NCBI GenBank assembly: GCA_017893485.1
Contig: CM030360.1
Location: forward strand, 5,134,467 to 5,198,466
Length of the DNA stretch: 64,000 nucleotides
DNA from: Hemerocallis citrina
Taxonomy: Eukaryota; Streptophyta; Magnoliopsida; Asparagales; Asphodelaceae
Reading direction: 5' to 3'
Shown here: one piece after another, positions 33,655 through 45,016 of the stretch
Layout: each line of letters starts with the position of its first letter
Position numbering within the stretch: the stretch's first letter is position 1
Notes under the pieces: model-generated
What the model saw: only the letters and a program-made list of their open reading frames with translations
Told to the model about the DNA's origin: nothing
The model's database searches: none
Translations under genes and position numbers: made by a program

Positions 33655-33676
33655 ATTAGCTGGGAATCCTTCCTGT
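33655..33676 (+). other. Templated filler at the tandem-duplication junction
   Basis: ATTAGCTGGGAATCCTTCCT repeats a segment found about 40 bp upstream (33614-33635). It sits exactly between the end of segment X and the start of the second Copia fragment. Confidence 0.8.
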
Positions 33677-33967
33677 CAGGTTCCTCGAACTGTTCTGGCT
33701 GTACATGTTCGTCTTGAATGACCTTCTCATTCCTATTAGGCTCACCATGAGCCTCCTGTGCTACGTGTGGTACCTGTACCTGCTGCCCCTGAACCGACCG
33801 GTTTAGGTTCCTCGAATTGTTCTGGCTGTACATGTTCATCTTGGATGACCTGCTCAATCCCATTAGGCTCACCATGCGCCTCCTATGCTGCATGTGGTAC
33901 CTGTACCTGCTGCTGCACTGTAAGACCCCCACCTTTAGGAACACCTTCAGAATCTGAATCTGAGTCT

Positions 33968-35150
33968 GAATCACAATCTGACTCTGAACTGGTTGTACTG
34001 TCTTGACCTGTGTGCCTGTCTTTGTATAGGACATTTTCATTGAACATTACATTCCTGCTGCGAATGAACTTGTTATCTACAAAATTCCAAAGTCTGTAAC
34101 CATACTAATAGCCACCATAGCCAATGAATACACACATTCTGGACTTAGAATCTAGTTTCTTCCTTTATTCCCTTTCAATCAGTGAATATGCAATACAACC
34201 ATAAACTTTCCACTGTGAATAATTGATAATTTTACCTGACCATAATTCTTGCGGAATGGCCCCATCAAGGGCACTAGATGGGCAACGGTTAATCAAGTAT
34301 ATTGTTGTATCTACAGTAGCGGTCCAAAGATGGACCAGGAGATCCGCATGAAGTCTCATGCATCTCGTCCTTTCGAGTATCGTGCGGTTCATCCTTTCTG
34401 CTACACCATTCTCTTGTGGAGTCTTATGAACTGTTTTGATTCCTCTGATACCTTACTTTGTCAGATAGTCAACAAACTCTTTGCTTGTGTACTCGCCTCC
34501 ATTGCCTGACTTTATTGCTTTCACTTTACAACCCATCTCATTCTCAACTCTGGCCTTCCAAGCTTTGAATGCATCAAACACCTCTAATTTCTCACGAATT
34601 ACTTGAACCCAAACTTTATTTGTAGCATCATCAATGAATGTAACGAAGTATCTCTACCACCATATGAGTATTCCTGAGCTGGACCCTACACATCTATATG
34701 TACCAACTCTAGCTTCCTAAGATTCTTTTCACGCCCACTCAACTGAAAGCTAACTGTCTTCTGTTTATCCATCACGCAATTCTCACAGAAATCCATCTCA
34801 ACTTTCTTAAGACCCGGCAAAAGTTTCCTAGACAAAGTTGCTTGACACCCTTTTCACCAAGGTGCCCCAGCCTGGCATGCCATAAAATTGAAGATGAACT
34901 ACCTACTGATGTTGTAGCAATGATATCACCTAAATTACCTCCTCTGAGTAAGTACAACGTGTCACCACGCTTTCTTTTTGCCACTAACCTGGCACCTGTA
35001 GTTACCTTCCATTCTCCATGCCCAAAAGTTGTTGTGAACCCTTCTTTGTCTAGTTTACTAGTTGGGATTAACTTCTTCTTCAAACTTGGAATATGTCTTG
35101 TGTCATTCAAGACCAATTGCCGACTATTGCGACCTTCACTCACACTGTGT
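33968..35150 (-). pseudogene. Copia integrase region, copy B
   Basis: Contains ILWHARLGHLGEKGVK (the His of the zinc domain context is better kept than in copy A), NRTILERTRCMRLHADLL and SQWKVYGCIAYSLIERE, spread over different frames. Broken like copy A but with partly different lesions, so some mutations followed the duplication. Confidence 0.82.
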
Positions 35151-35267
35151 CTCTACCTACAACTGGACATATTTGCCCATTGCCAACTGAAATTGCACCA
35201 AAATCACCTGTTATGTAATCTTCAAAAATATCCCTCATGGGGGTATAATGGTAAGAAACACCTGAGT

Positions 35268-36131
35268 CTATACACCAATCATCTTGCATATATTAAATCC
35301 AGTAGATAAACAAAATTCATCTAGGCGGGGTTCAATACTTACCACATTGGCTACCTGTGACCCTACTTGTGCTTTTTTATACTCCTCGCATTGGTCGCTC
35401 CTGTATCTCAACTTCTTGCAGTACCAACACTCACCTTTGCGATGTTCGGTTCTTGACTTGGACCTGTGATTCCTGCTCTGCGACCTTACTCTATTGTTAC
35501 TTCTACCACGGTTATCAACTGACAGCACGACATTGCAAGGGTATGACACCAAAGTCTCTCTATGTCTCTTCCTCCTTGCATGCTCATTCATAATGTTGCT
35601 TATAACATTCTTTAAAGTTGTCGTATCGGTCATGGTACTTGTAACAGTCTGTTCTACTGTGTCGTAACTATCGGGAAGACTGGATAGCAACAACAACGAT
35701 TGTGCCATCTCCTCAAACTTTAAACCTGAAGATTCCATCTGATTGTAAACCATACAGAAATTGTTGATGTGCTCTGCAACCGAACTCCTTTCCGAAAACT
35801 TCAAGTTAACCAACTTCTTTAGGTGTAGGATCTGGTTCGCTGCATTCGGTTTCTCAAACATATCTGTCAAGATCTCCATTCCTTCCTTCGCGATCTTTGC
35901 CTTCTCAATATGAAATAGCGACTTCCTACTTAGCCACAACTGAATCTGTCCAAGTGCTTTATGATCCAATCTATTCCAAGCCGTTAATGTAACCGGATCG
36001 ACCTCCGTCCATTCTGGCTTCAAACCAAACAATGGATCATCTAGATCCTTCTGTCGGAGATACGCAATCATTTAGATCTTCCACATTGTAAAATCTTTTC
36101 CATAAAACTCCTTAACTCTACTCTTGTCCCC
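35268..36131 (-). pseudogene. Copia gag, copy B
   Basis: A continuous 267-codon frame (36071-35268) reading MIAYLRQKDLDDPLFGLKP through EEMAQSLLLLSSLPD to a zinc knuckle CWYCKKLRYRSDQC, in which the His is replaced by Tyr. It lacks the nonsense codon of copy A at the equivalent of 22576. A stop precedes 36071, where copy A has Trp-Lys, so the N-terminus (near 36131) is cut off. Not functional alone. Confidence 0.85.
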
Positions 36132-36173
36132 CATCTCAATCAATGCTACCAACTTGGTACTCTGATACCACTT

Positions 36174-36824
36174 TATTGAGTTTTAACTGCGGAAAACTAA
36201 CCAACAAAGATACAAGAACAATAGAATTAAAAGCAAGAGAACAAAAAATAACCAAAAGCAACACACAAGAACACACAATTTTTTTTTTAGGTTCACCCAA
36301 TGCAATGACTACTTTCCCGCACAGAGGCACTCCTGCGATTTCCACTAGAAATATGAAGAATAAGTTTACAAATCTCTCAAGAACTCACCACCAAGGTGTA
36401 AGGTTTCTCTCTATCCCATCTCTCTCAATGAAGGCTGTTAGATCTTTCTTTTCTTTTCACTGAACCCTAAAATCGTACACAATATAATATATATAGGTTT
36501 ACACAACTTTTAATCTTAGCCGCTCATCAATCAGCATCGCGACGGTCGACCACAACATAGTGACGGTCTACCGATTCATGCCTTCGACTGTCCTGGGTCC
36601 AACAGAGAGCGGATCGATCGACTGCCCGGTCGAACGGTCATTCATTCAAGACTATAGGGTCCAACAGAGAGAGAGATGGTCGACTGCACGGTCGACCGTA
36701 CGTTTGCCTGTACATGTGCGATCAACTGCAACTAGTCTGCAACTGCTTGCTCCATCTTCGACTCCTCTTCTAGTCTATCTTCTCCAACCCCATTATCGTA
36801 TATCGGGATCCACAAAACCTAACA
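36174..36824 (-). repeat. 5' LTR of Copia copy B
   Basis: 651 bp; TATTGAG start in place of TGTTGAG. Its adjacent primer site (GTGGTATCAGAGTACC) is closer to the canonical tRNA-Met match than copy A's. Confidence 0.88.
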
Positions 36825-37503
36825 AAACCCTAGTAATCAAAATTGGGTTGGAAAAGAATCTAACATTCTCTAAAATATTTGCTTTTTTGAAATCCCTAAA
36901 TTTTCATACATACAAAATCAAGATATAAATTCCCAAATTCCGTAAGAAATAGATCGAAAACCCCAACCCTAACAACTTGATTGCATCAATCAGAAATAAT
37001 AGAGACGAAGATGAAGATAAGAGTTAGATGAACCTTTGGATTTGTCGATCGAAACATGTGCCAATTTCTGTGCTCGATTTTGCCATGGCATTCGCACGCT
37101 CTCATCTTCCAGAATTTTCGAATTGGTTTGTGGGTTGCGGATTGCTGCAGGGCTAGGGTTTGAGAGGAGGAAGATGATCGAGGGAAAGGCGAATGACTTG
37201 GTGTTGGTGACTAGGGTTTGGGTTTGCCCTGTTGCGCCGGCACAATGGGAGGTCGACGGCGCAGGGGGAGCGGCAGCACATGGGGAGGTCGACGATGCAT
37301 GGATCGAATTTTGGTGGGGATTGATCTGATGATTTGGAATCCGAATTTGGGTAAGGATTGATTGTAGATTTGATGAACAAGATTATGGAGAATATGGTTT
37401 TGTTATTGCTCCTAGTGGTACCAACTTTATTTTATACGAGTTGCACTTTTGTAAATAATTATGTTGTAAATAAATTTAAACTTTGAGGGTATTATGATAA
37501 CTG
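36825..37503. other. Duplicated flank, copy B
   Basis: Same sequence as 23696-24375 with scattered differences. No supported gene. Confidence 0.65.
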
Positions 37504-37812
37504 AGAGGGCGGTTTGTTTTGGAATCCGGGGGGAAAAGTAAGGAATTCTAACACCTTCTCACCTTCATATCCCTGATACTATAATTACAGAGTTGGAGTT
37601 TTGTTATTTGTAGATAAATCAACTCAATTTGTAGACAACCAAACTTGATTTAAATTAATCTCAACCACTCATTTTTAAGTGAAAGCTATATTGACCATCT
37701 ATTTACTCAGTTGTTTTCAGTTATCATAATACCCTCAAAGTTTAAATTTATTGTAATGGCATTACAATATTATGAGAGGGCGGTTTGTTTTGGAATCCGG
37801 ATTCCAAAACAA
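37504..37812. repeat. Inverted block in copy B, bounded by inverted repeats
   Basis: This block is the reverse complement of copy A sequence around the LINE target (24335-24541 plus 32365-32413). It is bounded by GAGGGCGGTTTGTTTTGG at 37504 and again at 37775, the latter followed at once by its own reverse complement (GATTCCAAAACAAACC). A second inverted pair (ATTATGATAACTG / CAGTTATCATAAT) flanks it. Confidence 0.8.
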
Positions 37813-37987
37813 ACCACCTTGGTTCGGGCATAAATATGAGGATTTTGACTATTGTAATGGCATCTTTGCCTCTCATGTTTGGCATTGTGGTGGAGATGTT
37901 AGCGTGCAAGTGAGCTTATAGTCTCTGAGCCAGTAATTGAAAAAATTGCCCTCACATTTGGTTATGGCTTGACCAATAACATTATTA

Positions 37988-38801
37988 GAATTTTTTGCGT
38001 ACATAGGCCACTTTTTGAAAGATTTTGCGTTTTTGGGCCAGTTGCCCAACTATTAGAGCTTTTGGGCTAGCCTGTGCCACGTCAGCAGCGGCCGCTATTC
38101 CCAATAGCGGCCTCTTCGTTTCGAGGCCGCTAATGGGAATGGTGACCTATGTTTTATTTTTTTTTGAATTTTTTGTTTGCTGTCGCTATTCCCACTAGCG
38201 ACCTTATAATGAGGTCGCTGATGGGATTAGCGACCTTTAATGAGTTGTATTCTAGCACTTAGCGAAATCTAGAGAGCTTTTGCTCTCTGAAAAATGACAA
38301 TCAATTTTTTTTTTTAAACTAAGATCGCTATTCGGAATAGAGGCCTTTATTAACTAAGGTCGCTATTCCGAATAGAGGCCTTAGTTGTAAAACTATTTTG
38401 CAAATTTTGTAAAGAATAAGTAGATTGTGTTTCCTACTAAGGTCGCTATTGGGAATAGCGACCTTAGTATACTAAGGTCGCTATTCCCAATAACGACCTC
38501 AGTTTTAAATTTTTTGGAAAAACTTTTTAGGAATTGCTAAGTGTCTCAATACATTCATTCGAGCCGACTAATCTCATTATACTAAGGTCGCTAGTGGGAA
38601 TAGCGACGGCAAACAAAAAATTCAAAAAAATTTAAAACATAGGTCGCTATTCCCATTAGCGACCTCGAAATGAAGATGCTGCTATTGGGAATAGTGGCCG
38701 CTGCTGACGTGGCACAGGCTAGCCCAAAAATGCTAATAGTTGGGCAACTGGCCCAAAAACACAAGTACTATCAAAAAGTGGCCTATGACAGCAAAAAATT
38801 C
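37988..38801. mobile_element. Mutator-like non-autonomous element, 814 bp
   Basis: A 9-bp duplication ACATTATTA at 37979-37987 and 38802-38810, and long terminal inverted repeats (GAATTTTTTGC at both tips, arms about 240 bp with few differences), match a Mutator-like MITE. The interior is an array of GGTCGCTATTCCCAATAGCG palindromes. Copy A has no insertion at this site (ACATTATTA once, near 32669). No coding. Confidence 0.9.
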
Positions 38802-38810
38802 ACATTATTA

Positions 38811-39791
38811 AAGGGCTGGAGAGGGCATTAGGGTAAATGTGGATCTACTTTATTATATTGCCCTCCTACTGTTCGGGTTAATGAAGAGTGAACCAGGGAG
38901 ATTTCTTATTCCCTTCTTTCCTTTTTCATATCTGTAATCCTCCATTCTCAAGAACCTAAAAATAATTGATCTTTGGTTGTCTGATTTGCGGTTCAATCGT
39001 TGGTGGTTCCTATTTTTCTTTTCTCAAAGAACTCCAAGCTTTGTTGCTTTCGACCTCTACAGCGCTTGCTTCCAGCTCCTCCTTCCCTTCCTCCTTTGCT
39101 CCTCCATGTTCCTATCCTGCTATTCTGTGTGCCCTCCTCCGAGGCAGCTATGTTAAGGTCGTTCTCCTCAAACAAGCCTTTAATCTTCATCATTCTTTAA
39201 GGCAAAAATTGGTAGAGGGTTCCGGTATGTTATCTTAAAGGTTCAAAGGGAAGAAAGCAAGGATATATTTGAATAGTCTCTTTTGCAAAGCTTCGCCTTT
39301 TATCATTGTTGTTGCTTTTTCCTGATGTGGGAGTAATCAGTTGATAAGTTATTTTTATGGAGAAAGCATACAATTTGGATGTCGATCATATCTAAATTGT
39401 GATAGCTGAAGTCTCCTTGATATGAATCTGAACCATTGAGAACGTATGGATCTGGATTGGACGACTGAGATGTCGCCGATGAACTTGCACAATGTCTGAA
39501 CACCAGGATTTGCCCCGGCGAAAGACCCTTTGACGCTCAAGTCAGTAACTTAGAAAAAGAGATGAGTTTTGGTGGAAAAAGTTGATTATTGGATAATGAT
39601 GGAGGCGGAGAGTACTTATAGCATAGGAGTTAGTTTCACAAGATAGACATAAATAGTATCCTTTTGGGTTTAACCTCCAAATTCCAGGATGTGGGATAGA
39701 ATTAGTTACTAACCCTGCTTAAGATAAAGGATTTGATCTGATAGCTTTTAATTAGCTGGGAATCCTTCCTGTTGGGTTATTAATTAGCCTA
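38811..39791. other. Duplicated segment X, copy 2, right part
   Basis: Continues segment X to the duplication boundary; contains the second LTR-like fragment (39303-39791). No gene supported. Confidence 0.65.
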
Positions 39792-41146
39792 AATTGCTAA
39801 CCTAGTTGAGTTTATATGCTTGGGGCAACCCATATTTGCCTAGTGGGCTTGTTGTCGCTCTGAAATTACCGTTTTGCCCTCATGAAGCTTTAAGATGTGT
39901 GTTGGAAATGTGCGGCTCTGATTTTACCTATATCATAAGCACCCCACTCGTGAAGGTTGGTTTTGCAGCCTTCTATGAGTAGTTCGCCAATTTTTGGGTA
40001 CTTAGAAAAACATAGTGAAGCTTCGGTGATGTCTGGGATCTTGTTCAGAACTTCTCTGGACAGTAGCAAATTTGAAGAGCTCTGCATAACTAATCTGAAT
40101 TTTTTGAAAATTTTAATTGGTTTTTCACAGTTTTTAATTAAATTTTGGAAATTTTTAATTAGTTTTTCGGTTTTCCCGAATTTAAACTTATTTTTTAAAT
40201 GTTTAATTTGTCTAAAGTCATAATTATTTTAGAATTTTTAATTACTTTTCCGAATTTATAATTAATTTTTTGAATTTTAAATTAATTTTCACATTTTAAA
40301 AAATTATTTTTGGGATTTAAAATTATTTTTTCCGAAATTTTAATTAAATTGGATTTTAAAATCAAAATCAATACCTGCCGTGAATTTTGGAGCAATCTGG
40401 AGCTCAAATCACACGAGCGCAAATTTCGGCGAGATTGAACTAAGAAAAAACCTCCACTTTCTCCCTCATTCTCGGTGTCACAGCTCGGCGCACGACACCG
40501 TGGAGCATGCTGACATCAGCAAATCTGTTGGGTAGCCCGCTGAGGTGTTGAGCACGCTTTTTGGAGTGAATTCAACTGTCAAAATCGTTTTGCACATTTT
40601 TTGGAGCAATCAAACAGTAAAACATTGACGTTTTTGTCGAGCTGCTCAGTGTCTTAGCTCCTCGGCGTGATGGAGCTCCTCGGGGGCGAATGATGTCAGC
40701 ATTTCAATTTTTTTTTTGCACTTCGAAAAAAAGAAAAAAAATGCTGGCATCATCTCTTGCTCGCTACGTTTGTTGTCTTCAGGTCCTGTACTGACCATTG
40801 GTGTTGTGGTATGCTGGCTTCTTTTCCTTGCATGAGGTTTCCTCTTTATCAATTACTGGATGTAGTGCTGCTTATGGCTTAGACAGTTTTTTTAGTTGCG
40901 TTGTACTGCTCGACGAAGCGGCAGCTGCTAGCTTTTTTTGTTTGGGTTTATGTTTCCCTCTTGGAACTCTGTTGTTATGTTGCTATTGGTCATCTATTCT
41001 TCTTCCTTCTTGTTATTATTCTGTTAGACTATGCTGATGGTGTTTCTCTATTTCGGTGATGCGTGTTATGTTACATTTGCCAAAAGTGCTTTACTTTTCA
41101 ATTTTTTCTGATGTTGAATGTACTGTTTCTTTTATATATTATACCA
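39792..41146. other. Intergenic, no gene seen
   Basis: Continues past the duplication boundary as single-copy sequence here. Very AT-rich at 40090-40360 (runs of TTTTTAATTA). An imperfect inverted repeat (GATGTCAGCATTT with AAATGCTGGCATC) at about 40690-40755. Confidence 0.55.
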
Positions 41147-42347
41147 GTGTTACCCTGTGCAAATTGCACAGCCTAAAATAGTCTTGATGGAATCATAAAA
41201 TTATATAGAACTCCAAAAACATGAGAGAATTGGGAGAAATTTATGAATATCACCCCTTCCGTAATTACCATATAGTTTAGAGAATCACTATCAAACCATA
41301 ATGTTATCTAATTGAATATTACTAAAGCTAAAAAATGCATATAATGAAAAGATTTCGCAAATTCAATTAATTTATGACATGTATATTATAACATCCTTAA
41401 TATTTAGTAAATAGGTTATACATTATAAACCGTATGTTATAGCACAAGTTAGGGTAAGATAGACTAAAAACATCATATAAAAATAAATTTATGAATTGTG
41501 TTTGCTTAAAAATCTAATTCTAAATTAGGGGATGGGGATGTGGGTGGGTTTAGGAAGAGACATGAGATTTTGTGAGGTTGAGAAAGTGAACGGGAAAGAG
41601 ACTGTTTGAGGGATTGGAGTTTTCATTTTATTTTAATTTCTAAATAAAATTGTGTAGTGCACATGTTAGTTAAATAGGATTCCCTACTTTTACTCTCTTT
41701 TCTCTATTTCAAAATAGAGAAAGGAGAGAGAGAGAGTATACTCTCCTATTAGCATAAGATATAGACAAGTGTTACCCTGTGCAAAGTGCACAACCTAAAA
41801 TAGTTTTGATGGAATCATAGAATTATATAGAGCTCTAAAAAAGTGAGAAAATTGGGAGAAATTTATGAATATCATCCCTTTCGTAATTACCGAAATCTTC
41901 ATTATTATCCTCATATAAGCATATATTTTAGAGAATCACTGTCAAACCATAATGTTATCTAATTAAATATTACTAAAACAAAAAAATGCATACAATGAAA
42001 AAATTTCGCAAATTCAACTAATTTATGACATGTATATTATAACAACATTAATATTTAGTAAATAGGTTATACATTACATTATATAAAAATAATTTTATAA
42101 ATTGTATTTGCTTTTAAAAATCTAATTCTAAGTTAGGGGATGGGGATATGGGTGGGTTTAGGAAGCGACATGAGATTTTGTGAGGTTGAGAAAGTGAAAG
42201 TGGAAGAGACTGTTTGAGGAATTTGAGTTTTTTATTTTATTTTAATTTTTAAATAAAATCGTGCACAGTGCACGTGTTAGTTAAATATAATTTCTTACTT
42301 TTACTCTCTTTTCTCTATTCCAAAATAGAGATTAATATAAAATATAG
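41147..42347. repeat. Two tandem about 0.6-kb Helitron-like repeats
   Basis: Unit 1 (41147-41767) and unit 2 (41768-42347) share AGTGTTACCCTGTGCAAA starts, an AGAATCACT...CAAACCATAATG core and GTGCAC...GTTAGTTAAATA tails. Read on the minus strand the start is a hairpin (TGTGCAATTTGCACA) near a CTGG/CTTG tip, like the Helitron end at 15454. The right boundary is uncertain. Confidence 0.6.
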
Positions 42348-42430
42348 ATGTAATATAATTGGTCGGACGGGGCTGAGAACTTATACCCCATATCATAAGA
42401 TGGGTGGCACTCATCTCTGTAAGCTGGTGC

Positions 42431-42671
42431 CAGGGCCGGCCCTACCCTAGAGGCGGGTAAGGCGGCCACCTTGGACCTCTGGAGATTTTGTAATTTCAGG
42501 AGCCCCAAATTTGAACTTCCTCGTAAATATAAGTACGTATTTTGCACGTAAAAAATATGTTAGGTTCTGTGAGAAATTAACATATCCAACAAAATATATA
42601 TATATATACGTTATTAGGGGGTTCATGTCGGAAGTTTTTTTAGGGTTTCTGGAAACTCAGGGTCAGCCCTG
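42431..42671. mobile_element. 241-bp hAT MITE
   Basis: TIR CAGGGCCGGCCCT at the left and GGGTCAGCCCTG at the right, flanked by a perfect 8-bp duplication GCTGGTGC at 42423-42430 and 42672-42679, the hAT signature. No coding. Confidence 0.88.
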
Positions 42672-42679
42672 GCTGGTGC

Positions 42680-43035
42680 ATGAGCATGACACCATTACCG
42701 CGTTATCGACAGCATGTAATTTGACATGCTGTTCCATGTTACTCTTGTCTTATCGGCCTCTCAATGCACTGTCATCAAAACGAACACGAACGTCTTATCA
42801 CTTTTATCACCGAAAAGAAATCCCACCATAATTAATAATTTAATGGGTAACCCAACCAAGTATCCTCATTAATTACTCCCGCAACCAGCTTCACGCAATC
42901 ATGTTCAATCAAAACCACTTTTGTCCGCCCATTTTTCAATTAAAGATAAAAGTTCTTTTAAGCCAAAACATTTGACCATGATTTTCTTTTTCGGGTCATT
43001 TTGGTTTTACAATAAGAATTCAAATTATCGTCATA
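42680..43035. other. Intergenic, no gene seen
   Basis: Nothing supported. Confidence 0.5.
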
Positions 43036-43070
43036 TCCCTAATCTCTAATCTCTAATCTCTAATCTCTAA
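43036..43070 (+). repeat. TCCCTAA plus (TCTCTAA)x4, iterated Helitron 5' tips
   Basis: Units at 43036 (variant), 43043, 43050, 43057 and 43064; the last opens a Helitron body. Mirrors 5248-5275. Confidence 0.85.
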
Positions 43071-43247
43071 TATTATAATGGAAGAAGGTCTTAGTGTCAT
43101 TTGTTATTTTGTCATTCTACCAACCTGTACAGTGTACGTACATAATTAATATAAAGAAAGTTTCCGGTTAAAATTATTCCTACATCAGAGTTCTTATTTT
43201 TATTTTTTGAAATTATTAAAACATACATCGCACGTGTAAATTACTAG
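43064..43247 (+). mobile_element. Helitron-like element, 184 bp
   Basis: TCTCTAATATTATAATGG start, 3' hairpin region CATCGCACGTG and CTAG at 43244-43247 followed by T. Same subfamily as 4623-4803. Confidence 0.75.
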
Positions 43248-43599
43248 TTTATTTTTATTGTAAGAAACAATTTAGATTGAAATATGGTAAGTGTTTCATA
43301 TTTATTTTTATTTTCTCTATTTTAACATTATTCTGAAGGTAAAGTTTACAAAATTTTTTTGAGAAACGTATACATACCTCAAATTTTACCACAAGCTTCT
43401 CCCAAGCACTAAAAGATAAATATTTATCTTTAAAAAATAGTTACACTAGTTATTTATGATCAGTAGTTCTTTTTCTATTTGTATCGAACATGGCCCTAGT
43501 ACAAGTAATAATGTGAAATTAATTTATCCAAAAAGGGTAAAAAAAGTGTACTTAACATGAAATTGGAATGAAACAGTAGTACAGTCTGCACAACCTTTG
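43248..43599. other. Intergenic, no gene seen
   Basis: AT-rich; the 5' limit of the following LINE fragment is not sharp. Confidence 0.45.
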
Positions 43600-45016
43600 T
43601 CTTTTTTAACAATGCCCTCAAATTAGGAAGGTTCAACTCCGCAGAGGTTGTGCTAATTTCTAAGAAAGAAGACTTCCGATGAGTTGGAGAATTCCGGCCT
43701 ATAAGCCTGTTAAACTGTTCTGTAAAGATCATTATCAAGACTCTCGCCAACAGACTAGAAAAGGTAATGGAAGACCTCATTAGTCAAGACCAGACGGGAT
43801 TCATTAAAGGGCGATGTATTCAGGATAGTATAACAACGACTGAGGAAACTATCCATCAATGTCACGCTTCGAACTCTAAGAGTTATCTCTTGAAACTGGA
43901 TTTTGAGAAAGCCTATGACTCCGTTGAATGAGACTGTTTGTTGGAAGCACTCGCTTGAAGTGGTTTTGGGGTGAGATGGATCAGATGGATCCACGCATGC
44001 CTAACCAGCAACAGAACGGCTACTTTGATAAACAGGGTGTCAGGCCACCCATTTCCCTGCAAGCAAGGGCTCAGACAGGAAGATTCGCTATCCCCCCTCC
44101 TCTTTACCATTGTGGCAAACGTTCTCCGAGCCATGATGGCTAAGTGCAGTAGAGCAGGTTGGATCGTTCCAGTGGCCAGGGGAGTCAACCGGCAAGGGTG
44201 CTCTATTCTCAAGTATGCAGACGACACTCTTCTTTATGGCAATGGCAACCTAGGAGAAACTACAATCTTCAAAGGAATTCTGTATTGCTATGAAGCTTGG
44301 TCGGGCCTCAAGATTAATTTCCATAAAAGCGCTCTTATTCCCATTGCCCTGACACGGAAAGAGGCGCTTGAGCCTGCCACAATTCTGAACTGCTCCACGG
44401 AGAGTCTCCCCATTCAATACCTAGGATTACCACTTAGATCCGGGAAGCTCAAAAAGGCAGATTGGTTACCCATCATTGACAGGGTTGACAAACGACTGGC
44501 AGGTTGGAAAGGCAAAGCCATGTCTCTAGGCGGGAGAATCACGCTAATCAACGCGGTCATCTCAAACCTGCCTACTTACTATCTCTCCTTCTTTGAAATG
44601 CCACGATGGGTTATCCAGAGAATTGATCTGACTCGGAAACGATTCTTATGGAAAGGGGCGGACTTGGACCGAGCAGGATATCACCTCGTCAGATGGGAGA
44701 AGGTGTGCACAAAGAAGATACATGGGGGCCTAAGTATTATTGACCTTCGAGATATGAACCCGACACTACTGGGTAAATGGTGGTGGAAAGTGTTCCACCC
44801 CAATGGGGAAGGGTGACAACAATTTGTAAAGGAATATATGCGTGGGAATGGAACGTGAAATCTTCAGGATAGGCCATCGGGTTTCATGGTTTTGGAAAGG
44901 CATCACTAAGGCCTGCGATCCCTTCAATAGCTGTGTGAAGTCAGTTATTGGCAACGGCAGGCTTACCAGATTTTGATGGGATAAGTAGTGTGCTGACCAC
45001 ACACTCAGAAATTTAT
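43600..45016 (+). pseudogene. LINE reverse transcriptase, broken
   Basis: In changing frames from 43600: FRPISLLNCSVKIIIKTLA, QTGFIKGRCIQDSI, LKLDFEKAYDSVE (followed by a stop where Trp is expected), then from 43971 a long frame with CKQGLRQEDSLSPLLF, the catalytic LKYADDTLLYGN, IQYLGLPLRSGKLKKADW, WKGKAMSLGGRITLINAVI and GGLSIIDLRDMNPTLLGKWW, ending at 44816. The same clade as the LINE at 24542 by motif order, but clearly a different lineage. The sequence continues with stops to the LTR insertion. Confidence 0.9.

Larger units (their letters stand above)
33677..36824 (-). mobile_element. Truncated Copia element (copy B)
   Basis: Holds only the right part of copy A: linker, integrase, protease, gag, primer site and the 5' LTR (36174-36824, followed by the same flank as copy A). 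The RT, RNase H and left LTR are missing because the duplication began inside the element, not because of separate transposition. Confidence 0.9.
33677..39791. repeat. Tandem duplication, copy B
   Basis: Begins inside Copia (TCAGGTTC, corresponding to 20557) and ends at TAATTAGCCTA (corresponding to 33654). Without the 814-bp Mutator-like element and its extra target copy it is about 5.3 kb, equal to copy A without its LINE. Confidence 0.88.

Noticed and set aside
37988..38801. CRISPR-like array of short repeats
   Set aside because: Repeats are palindromes in both orientations within a TIR element with a 9-bp target duplication; spacers are not regular, and this is plant DNA.
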